Source: Smittia aterrima
Taxonomy: Eukaryota > Arthropoda > Insecta > Diptera > Chironomidae
Direction of reading: 5' to 3'
Assembly: GCA_033063855.1 (NCBI GenBank)
Contig: CP093830.1
Location: 9,734,854 to 9,798,853 of the forward strand
DNA: 64,000 bases
Shown here: positions 55,506 to 64,000 of the stretch, in pieces
Layout: each line of letters opens with the position of its first letter
Position numbering within the stretch: position 1 is the first letter of the stretch
Notes under the pieces: generated by a model
What the model saw: the letters and a program-made list of their open reading frames with translations, nothing else
What the model was told of the DNA's origin: nothing
Database searches by the model: none
Translations under genes and position numbers: made by a program

Positions 55506-58500
55506 ATGGATCATCTTGACATAGACTCGATAATTGCTCGTCTCTCTGAAAGTAAGCGCAAATATACAAAGTAGCAATTTTTCCTTCATCTACTTTATTT
55601 TCTTCTTACTTTTCTCGGAAATTCAATTTTTTTTATTTCCTCAAAATCTTATCAATTACTTTAGCGAATGAGTAATTTAGTGCAACGAAGGAAACTTCAT
55701 TTAATCAGACACTAAGCGCTTTGATTTCGCATTTAATTGAGTGTGTGTTTACAGTTATCACTTCTTGCTCTTGGTGATTGATAAAGAAGTGACAATTTCA
55801 ATGTCAAAATGAATTCCGAGTTTATCGATTTCTTTCTGTTACTCACTCTTGATGTCAAAATAATTATTCATTCTTGATTGTCACTGTCACGGCCTTCTTC
55901 GACAACTCAATCTATTCCTTCAATAGTCTTCTAATCAAGCTCATGTAGGAGGAAAATTGCATTGAGTGACGACGGGCGTGACAATGCTAATGCTGATGAC
56001 AAACGATAGACTTCGAGAGTGTTAATTGCATAAAACTTTTCTTTACCATTTCTTTTCTTGCTGCTTGAATCGCAAACCTTACAAACTTATAAAAATAAAT
56101 CATAACTCAAAAGTTCCATCACAACACGAGGATAAGAAGAAAGGGTTTTTTACACAGGGTGAATTGTTTTAATGAAGCCGTTTGCTTGCTGTTTAATTAG
56201 CTTTTTATTAACATACAAAACTCTATATACCGAACTTATTCTTAGCATTCCCACCGACTTGAGTTGTTGCTTTATATATTCATACTTAGTTCTTGACAAA
56301 CAATTGCATGATGTTGGGTAGTTGTACAGAAAAGTTTCCAGAGCCTCTTAGCGAAAACAACAACAGCAGAAGAAGAACGAAAAAATAAAATCAGAAGTAG
56401 TTCGTTCATTTTTATTATTTTTATCGCACACCAATTCTTTCTCTCTGTCTCTCGTGCAACTGAACAATTACCAATTAAAGTAGATTCGAAGCGCAAAACG
56501 TAAATAACTTAATTTCGCGAATAGGTTCATTGTGATTTCCTGGAAGATTGACTGATCTAAATGGAAGTTCGAAGCTTCTAACGTTAATTAATGCGGAAAA
56601 TCAAAAGAAAAATCTACCGCAACAACCTTTTCCAGTCGACGAGGTATAAGAGATTGTTTTATTTTTAAGTGAACGAGACGAAAGCGAGGGAGGGCGTCGA
56701 GGTGGGTTGAAGGGTTGAATGTATAATAAAAGCAACTCGAAATTGTTTTTCACATGCTTTTCATTTTCGTCGCGTTTTCTTCTCTCGCTTTCGTCACGGA
56801 TTTTTCAATGCTCGCCAACACACTCAAGTCGAGTCGAGTCTCCCTCCCCGACGAAAACAAATCGAAATTGGATATTTTTAGCCTCACTGTCTAAAGCCGA
56901 AAGCATTTTCAATGGGAAATGAATTGAAACAATTAAAGTTTTATGAAATTTTCAAGTTTTCCGTGTAAAAACACTTTTCTGTGTTCGTAGATCAAGACAA
57001 TGTTGTCGACGAATTTCTGTTTTCTTTCCTCAAAAAAAGACAAAACGCTTAGTGCAGTTGAAGCTTCTCCATCGCCATAAATAAAAAACTTTTGTTCTTT
57101 AGCTGACTCATGCGAATATCACTGGTTGTTACGGACAAACATTCAGGGCAAACTTCTGTTGGCAGAAGGCGATGAGCAACACATTGTTTGTTATTTTTAC
57201 GGGGAGCGATGTTATGATAAAAGTCTCGCGATATATTTCAGTTCGTTCGATTGAACACAAACATACAAATCACATCTGACCGCAGCACTATGCTTACGTT
57301 CATTAATGAAATTTTGCGACAACCGCTCTCTCCGTCGAGTTGCGAAAAATATAAATGTTTATCATAAAAATTTATTGAACTCGTTACAACTGGCGCAGAG
57401 TAGATCAAAATTCAATTTAAATATGACGAGCTCAATGCGTCATCATCCTCGTCTTTGATCATGAAATTTTGCTTTGCGAGTAAATTTGATTAATTATTAA
57501 TGTTAGCAGATGATGGAGCATCAAGGGCTGACGTTAAGCTGTGAAGCCAAGACAGCTTCAATGCTTTTAAATTGGCGATTGAACATTGTGAGCGAGACCG
57601 TCTAATCGCTTCTACATTTAGCATTAGGAAAGTGAGCGAAAATAAATCATCGAAAAAAAATCTTTCCGTTGATGAATCGGCGTGAAGCGAGGGAAAGCAC
57701 AAAATGTCTAAATTTAGGCTCCGATGCGGTTTACGATCAATAACTTGAAGAATGATGATTTTCTCATAAAAATTTTACGTTCTCACTGATCGAAAACAGG
57801 CTTTCACCTACCGTAAATTATTAACTGACATCATCATGAGCATCCATCAATTAGCTACTTTATTAGAAATTTTGCACAATTTTTTTCTTGTGTTGCCGCT
57901 TTGTTATCTTTACGATTAAGCTTTGTTAGCATTTAGTGAGATGAGTAGAAGATAAATGGTTCGATGAAGCATCGATTAATACTAATTCGTCGTTTCGTAC
58001 GTTATTACAGTCAGAACGAAGCCGAACCGTCCTGTTTCCATGTCAGAGCAGGAAGTCCGTGGATTATGTTTGAAGTCTCGTGAGATTTTCCTTCAACAGC
58101 CAATTCTTTTAGAATTGGAAGCGCCGCTAAAGATTTGCGGTGACATTCATGGCCAGTATTCAGATCTCTTACGCCTCTTCGAGTATGGAGGTTTTCCACC
58201 CCAAGCGAATTACTTGTTCCTGGGTGACTACGTTGATCGAGGTAAGTCATCGACCTTATAACCTCGACATTGCCCTAAACTGACATTCTCTCATATCGTT
58301 CTAGGAAAACAATCGCTCGAGACCATTTGCCTCCTTCTCGCCTATAAAATCAAATATCCAGAAAATTTCTTTTTGCTGCGCGGCAATCACGAGTGTGCAA
58401 GCATAAATCGAATTTATGGTAATTTTCCTTTCTCTACTCATCGCACCAATCGGAGGAAAATTCGCTTTGCGATTTCTCTCACTTTATCCGATCGGAAATT

Positions 58501-59251
58501 GGATTTTTACGTCCTTCGATTTTTGAGCTATTTCTGACCGTCTGCTGTCTCTTTCTCTAGGATTTTATGACGAATGCAAGCGCCGTTACAATGTCAAGTT
58601 GTGGAAAACATTTACGGATTGCTTCAACTGCCTGCCTATTGCTGCAATTATTGACGAGAAGATTTTCTGCTGTCATGGTGGTTTGAGTCCAGATTTACAT
58701 GTAAGTTTATTGATTGAACATGAACCTTGTCAATCTGATTTTATTGATTTAAACTTTTAGGGCATGGAGCAGATTCGTCGAATTATGAGACCAACAGACG
58801 TTCCTGACACTGGTCTGCTTTGCGATTTATTGTGGTCCGATCCAGATAAAGATGTTCAGGGCTGGGGAGAAAATGATCGAGGCGTTAGTTTCACTTTCGG
58901 TGCAGACATCGTATCAAAGTTTTTAAATCGTCACGACCTGGACTTGATTTGTCGAGCGCATCAAGTTGTTGAGGACGGCTACGAGTTTTTCGCAAAACGC
59001 TCACTCGTAACTTTGTTCTCAGCACCAAACTACTGTGGAGAGTTTGACAACGCCGGAGGAATGATGAGCGTTGATGATTCATTAATGTGTTCGTTTCAGG
59101 TAAGATTCGCATTCAATCTCATTGGAGCGTCAGTCTCACTCATTTCTCTTTTTAGATTCTGAAGCCCAGTGAAAAGAAAGCGAAATACCAATACGCTGGA
59201 CTGCAATCGAATCCAAATCGACCACAAACACCGCAAAATAAGAAGAAATAA
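55506..59251 (+). CDS. flw: Serine/threonine protein phosphatase 1 catalytic subunit, beta type
   Basis: Six exons: 55506-55551, 58011-58241, 58305-58418, 58561-58700, 58761-59099, 59156-59251; phases agree, 321 residues. The metal and catalytic motifs GDIHGQYSD, GDYVDRG, LRGNHE, FCCHGGLSPD, SAPNYCGEFDN and the inhibitor-binding loop are all intact. Features favouring the beta/flapwing class over alpha are PTDVPDTGLLCDLLWSDPDKDVQGWG and the tail QILKPSEKKAKYQY, ending in KKK with a TP site (RPQTPQ) that CDKs phosphorylate in PP1. The N-terminal linker (SEIRTKPNRPVSMSEQE) is less conserved than usual and one residue shorter. PP1-beta acts mainly with myosin phosphatase targeting subunits on non-muscle myosin light chain. 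Intron 1 is long (2.46 kb). Confidence 0.94.
55552..58010. other. flw intron 1
   Basis: 2.46 kb with no supported exon. Frames at 56272-56496 (-), 56719-56922 (+) and 57490-57702 (-) are K/F/S-rich and unsupported. The intron's length relative to the other, short introns suggests regulatory content. Confidence 0.55.
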
Positions 59252-61387
59252 ATTCGCAATGATTGAAGTGGAACGTACCACAACAGAAAAAATTTTAACA
59301 GTCTCATACTTCAGCCTCCAAATCTAATCGTAAAATTTAACACAAAACGGAAATTCAAAATTCATTGAGAGAGAGACGATAGTTCGTATTGTTAATCGAG
59401 AAGATTCGTTTAAGCTCCTCTAGAACACGCGATTCTCATTAACTTTCTCCTTCATTTCTTTTTTCTGATAAGACTCCAAACACAGATTCTCATGCGCAAT
59501 TGTCTTTATCCTTCAATAATAATTAAAGACCAATCCCACCCCACAAATGTTTTTAGTTCATAGAAAATAAATGTAACGGGGAGCCGTGCATAGTTTGAGT
59601 TACTTTCTACGACCAAAAAAATACACAAACTTCATGCATTTCAAGTGACGTGGTCTATGTACGATCTCCGCAGACTTCAAGAAAGCTTTCTTCTTCTTCT
59701 TCGTTTTCTTCTTACACACACGTGCAAACTCAACCACACGCAAACGGAAAATGAAGAACAAGAAAATTAAGTCGAATTTCCGTTAATAATTAAAACTGAA
59801 ATTTCATGGCTTCAGCCAATGAAGAAGACGAAGAAGAAGAGAAAAATCGAATTCAAAGTTGAATGAATTAATCGTTTTCGTCTAAGTCTCTCCCTTCAAG
59901 AGATAAAGTCGTAGACAGCTGCATGATACTTAGAGACTTTTCTTTCTCCCTCGCCCAGTTCTCTTTATTACTGCGAAATGCAAAAAGAAAATTCTATAAA
60001 CTGATGACAAATGAATTGTAATTTATTATTTCGTAAAATTGTAATGAGAAAAATGGAAAAATTATTTTGTGAAAAATAAAATTCCATACAAATAAAGATT
60101 TTGCTTTAGGGGCTATTCGAAAATTACGATGAGAGGGTCAAACAATAAAAGTCGAGATTTTATTTTAAGTTCCATGTTGAATTTTTTATTTTTATTTCAT
60201 TGATGAACGGAACTTACGAACTCCGCCTTTTATTTATTAATCTCATTCTCAAGGACAATAAAATTTTAGAGAGGGTGTGAGTGAGTGATGTGTGTGTTAG
60301 TGAGAGACGGACACTTACACATGAAGAAAAAATGAATTTGAAATTTTTGTCTCGCAAGCAATAATCATTTAAGGATATTTATTCGCGATTTCAAACCTTA
60401 TCTATCAAAGGTGATAGACTTCATTTGAGTCAATGAATTAAGGGACCAAGCTTCAATTCAGAATTATGCTTTGAGTGAGAGCAATCAGAGGTTTTTAATT
60501 TTCTCTCACACACACACAACTCTCAGTTCACTACGAAAATTCACATTTAGTTCCCGCGATTGCACACACTCAGGTCGAAATCAAAACTTTTCAAGTTTAT
60601 TAAGTTAAAATAGTGAATTTAACTAAGGATTTCGCTATAGTGATTAAGTGACGTGTAATAATCTTGTTAATATCAAAGGTTACAAGAAATAATCGTGAAA
60701 AAGACGAAAATTAACGAAAAATCTTTTTGTGATCGAGCACTGGCGAACTAATTTCGTTCAATTAAAGCTCAGAAATTGAAATTGTAAAAGCACTTCTTAA
60801 TCAAGAGCTTAGATTACCAACTGCATTAGCCAACAAACGACATCTCATCATCAAATTAGTTCAAGGAACGCGAATAAAATCGTGAAGAAATATCAGAAAT
60901 ATCCGCGAACAAATATCTCACCAGAGCTCGCTAGTTTCTTCGTCACAAGAGAGTTGGAAATACCTTGTTTGCCTCTTCGCTAGTCTCGTTCGTGTAAGAA
61001 AAAAATTGCTTTTTCTTAGATTCCTCAACTCGGCCAGTGCTTTGTGCAATCGAGTTCAGTCATTATCCTTCAATCTGGATTGTTAACATAAAATCGAGGA
61101 ATCAAGATCCAGCTAATAATTATAAATCTCAGTGAGCTTCATGGAATGAAAGTAAATAAAACGAAAGAAGAAGAAAAAGCCAAGTCGATTTCTCTCTCGT
61201 CGAATCCTTCACGAAATAGCCCAACGAAGCTTTTGTCGCTAAGTGTAAAATGTTGATAATTTCATTCAAGGCAACGCAAACAGACTAAAAATAAGTGAAA
61301 AAGCAAAAACATCTACTCAAGGCGACTTCCAGCTGGGTGTGTGTCATTCATCCAAATCTTGTAGAAACTTTCTCGCTGAATCAAATC
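59252..61387. other. flw 3' UTR, intergenic DNA and 5' leader of the next gene
   Basis: No coding frame is supported. Several AATAAA signals occur (for example near 59567 and 60077) for flw. From about 60520 the sequence probably belongs to the leader of the downstream gene; it has upstream ATGs, such as one near 61250, that could lower its translation. Confidence 0.5.
60523..60528 (+). promoter_or_regulatory. Candidate initiator for the 61.4-kb gene
   Basis: TCAGTT follows a (CA)n run at about 60507-60519 and matches the arthropod Inr. It would imply an unspliced leader of about 860 nt, so an unseen 5' intron or another start site is possible. Confidence 0.25.
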
Positions 61388-62977
61388 ATGACAACAATTG
61401 GATCAGCGGTCAAAGAGGAGAGACACGATGAGGCAGAAATAGCAGAGCTTGCAGCCAAAATGGTTGAGGCTCATAAAACGCAAGCAGCAAAGGTAGCAAT
61501 ACAACAAGTAACGAATCAATCTCTTTTGGGGTCGCAAGCACCGACGACTCCTGGAAGTATACTTAATTATCTTCGAAAACCAACGGTAACAGGAATGTCA
61601 GGATTATCAACGAATGGCACAAATGGCCATACGACAACGACAGTGACGGCGGTTGACGATGGTAAACCTGCTGATGAGGAAAGTCTCAAAGGACACTTTG
61701 GATGGGAATCATTTAGCAGCGGAAAGATTCACATTCCTTACATCATTCGACAGACGGAGAAATATTGCGCGGTGCGCATCGTCGAGCAGAAACTACTTAA
61801 TAAATATTTGAATGTCCTCCATCAGGATCTCTATAATTGCACAAGTGTTCGAAGCTACTACATCACTGATGTCGAAGCTCGACTTCTAGATGAAATCAAC
61901 TTTCGTCATTGCGATCAGTATTTTGGAAAAGAAAAGTTCAGCATGAAGGATCTCATCGTGAGACTAAGCGACGCTCAAAAGTTCCAACAATTCCTTGAAG
62001 TCTGTTACAAGAAGCTCACAAACTTTTCAACTCCCAACGACAAGTGCGGATTCATTCGTATCAATAGTGAATCCGTTGTTCCTTACACAGTCCGCGATGG
62101 ACAAAAGATGGTGCCGCTGTTCTATTTCGAGGGAGAGACTGACAACCTTAAGTTAAAAGCAGATTCATTAAGTGGCTGGGATCTCTCGTATTTGAAATTC
62201 TGTTGTAAAGTGCAAGGCATTCGAAATGAACTTTTTGCAAGTGAAACAGTCGCAGTGATTAGTCTCGACGATATCAAGAGTTACTTCCCTCAAGGAACAA
62301 TTTTTGAAGACTATTGGCCAAACAAAGTCGTTGACACTCAATTACTCGTAGCTCAGAAGTCACACAACAGCACAATCAACTGGACACATCCACCACCAAA
62401 GCAAATCACTACCGCTGCTGCTGTGCAAAGAGCCCCGCAACCAGTTCAGCAGAAACCAGCGCAGCGTCCAATGACCAACAGCAGTGTTGCAGGACTTCAG
62501 CAAATGTATCAGAACAATGTTGACATGAACTACTTACGAACAATGCAACAGAGTGGCATAACAAATCAACAGGCGAGTTTAGCGGCACTAGTGAGTTCTC
62601 ATAACGGATTCACATCAAAATATTAATTTTTACCTAAAAAAATCCACTTTTGCAGGCTTTGAGCAACGGATGGAGCAGTCAATTGACGCAATCTCAGTTT
62701 GATCAGATGCTGAGACTTTCCGCAACTCAGAGTAAACAAGTAAGCGAGAAATCTTCAATCCAAACAATTTTTTTAATAAATACATTTTGTTTTAGTCATC
62801 ATCGTCAACTAGTCGATCGTATACAAGTCGCCAGCAGCAACAGCAAATGCAAAGTTTACTCCAAAGTCAACTTTATCCTTATGCAAACTCAAACATGTCG
62901 ATGAGCAGTAACGGGCATTCGCGATCTGGAACTCAGCAGCCACCGCCACTTGTTCGATCTCAAAATCAATCACAATT
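61388..62977 (+). CDS. Conserved unrecognised protein with polyQ tail, 5' part (continues past last exon seen)
   Basis: Three exons: 61388-62590, 62656-62739, 62796-62977 (donor gtaagt, phase 2); at least 489 residues, the rest lying right of 62977 or outside the window. The start is MTTIGSAVKEERHDEAEIAE; the open frame extends upstream without an ATG. Residues about 1-95 are Ala/Thr/Gly-rich. About 100-320 form a dense, globular-looking region (GHFGWESFSSG, CAVRIVEQKLLNKYLNVLHQ, LDEINFRHCDQYFG, VPLFYFEGETDNLKL, SGWDLSYLKFCCKVQG, SLDDIKSYFPQGTIFEDYWP). A Q/S/P-rich tail follows with QQQQQ. The composition suggests a nuclear regulator, perhaps a transcription cofactor, but that is inference; I do not recognise the family. 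Confidence 0.75.
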
Positions 62978-64000
62978 GTAAGTCGATTACTTTCGATACG
63001 TAAATAATTAGAGTTTGAGGGATATTTGAGCATGTTGTCCTTGTAATTAGAATTTCACTTCCATCTTCAAATTCTTCCATTTCGGTTCTTGTGCTCTTCT
63101 CAATTTTCTCCTAATTCACTTTAATGACTTTCCATTTGAGAAGAATTTCCTATGAGTAAACACGTGATCTCATCGCTATGAAGTGATGTCATCAAATTTC
63201 CCAAAATAATAGCCCATGAGTCAGCCCATGCGTCTTGTAACACATCTCTCTCTCTCCTTCGTGGATGTGGGCGTAAATAAAGGTTGTTGTGTGAGTTGGT
63301 GCTTGACGTATTTAACATCTGTTTCCGCTAGAATGTTGATTAAATGTGACAAAGTTGATAAAGAGATGAACTTCGAATTCCTTAAAGTCAATCCCGCGTT
63401 AATATTCAATATGGTCAAAGCACAGGTCAACCAGGTCACCCACTGAACCGATGCCCCTTTCCCTAGAATCATTATGCGTTTTACCAATGACGAAAAAAAA
63501 AAGATCGACAAATTTAAACTGAGAAATATTCATTGTTTGCTTCGAGTGATTTGGGTTGTTGAACTGTCACTTCCTTCACTCGGAGTGACGAATTTTATTT
63601 ATTTTCTTTTCCTTCTTGTCATGATTTGATTAATTTCTTTCATTTTTGTTTAATTGGAATTGGGATTTCGATGTTTCACATAAAAAAATTCGAGTCGAGT
63701 GCGATCGCAACTTGAAGTCCGAACATAAATTTATTTATGCGATGCTTTCAATTTCTTATCAAAACCACTCGGGCTTGAGGTTGAGATTACATTGACCTTA
63801 TGATTTCTCTTTTAAGTCTTTCGCTTAAGACGGTGATTAAGTTTGTAAATAACCCAGCCATTCACACTCATTCACAAAACAAAGCAACACATAAAAATGC
63901 TCACTAATTAAAATTAATTAAGTTTTTTTTAAAAAGCTTATGAATTGAATAAGAAAACAAACAAAAATTTCTGATTGAAAAAACGCGACTTTCGTCCTCA
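62978..64000. other. Intron of the unrecognised gene, running off the window
   Basis: After the 62978 donor I find no acceptor followed by a convincing exon with Q/S-rich or otherwise matching composition. The short frames at 63121-63511 lack support. The next exon is probably beyond the right edge. Confidence 0.5.

Noticed and set aside
1..64000. CRISPR arrays, bacterial operons, prophage, tRNA or rRNA genes
   Set aside because: None seen; the window is insect nuclear DNA with spliceosomal introns, and no cloverleaf or rRNA-like stretch was recognised.

Overview
The window is nuclear DNA of an insect, most likely a fly (Diptera) outside Drosophila. It is AT-rich, its introns are spliceosomal and often only 60-150 bp long, and its gene set is insect-like: a corkscrew phosphatase with the insect Cys-rich insertion inside the catalytic domain, a raskol-type RasGAP tail, a Pde9, a flapwing-type PP1-beta and a Thr-rich secreted EndoU. 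A nematoceran such as a chironomid midge would fit the compact layout, but that is a guess. From memory, csw, flw and Pde9 are X-linked (Muller element A) in Drosophila, so part of this block may be Muller A-like.

Layout: 0-3.2 kb holds the 3' end of a RasGAP (raskol) and a convergent secreted endoribonuclease (EndoU). 5.9-11.1 kb is Pde9 on the minus strand in eight coding exons. 11.1-27.7 kb is a gene desert containing two inverted-repeat pairs; one of them is a second, broken copy of Pde9 exon 1. 27.7-32.3 kb is a dense housekeeping cluster: proteasome subunit alpha-3/PSMA4 (+), Kti12 (-), Coa7 (+) and Arp10 (-), with two head-to-head promoters and two tight convergent ends. 32.25-40.4 kb is corkscrew (SHP2 orthologue), with a large intron that carries a 182-codon ORF which looks like an alternative first exon. 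41.5-49.9 kb is a head-to-head pair of Costars-domain (ABRA-like) paralogues. Their introns form a near-perfect palindrome of about 1.7 kb arms, and the right-hand intron also houses an intronless flavin monooxygenase. 50.2-54.06 kb is a two-zinc-finger, RS-rich matrin-type protein; its promoter and first ten codons are duplicated 1.1 kb upstream and now head a different small ORF. 55.5-59.25 kb is a PP1-beta (flapwing). 61.4 kb to the end is the 5' part of a conserved polyQ-containing protein I do not recognise.

Functional themes: signal transduction (RasGAP, Csw, Pde9, PP1), proteostasis and mitochondria (proteasome, Coa7), dynein/dynactin (Arp10), tRNA modification/Elongator (Kti12) and actin (Costars). 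I see no operon-like logic. The unusual part of the window is structural: two inverted-duplication systems whose cores are more alike than the DNA around them, a promoter duplication that makes a chimeric ORF, and a candidate Csw isoform lacking the N-terminal SH2 domain. All exon models are hand-built from splice-site phase and family similarity; no alignment or transcript data were available.
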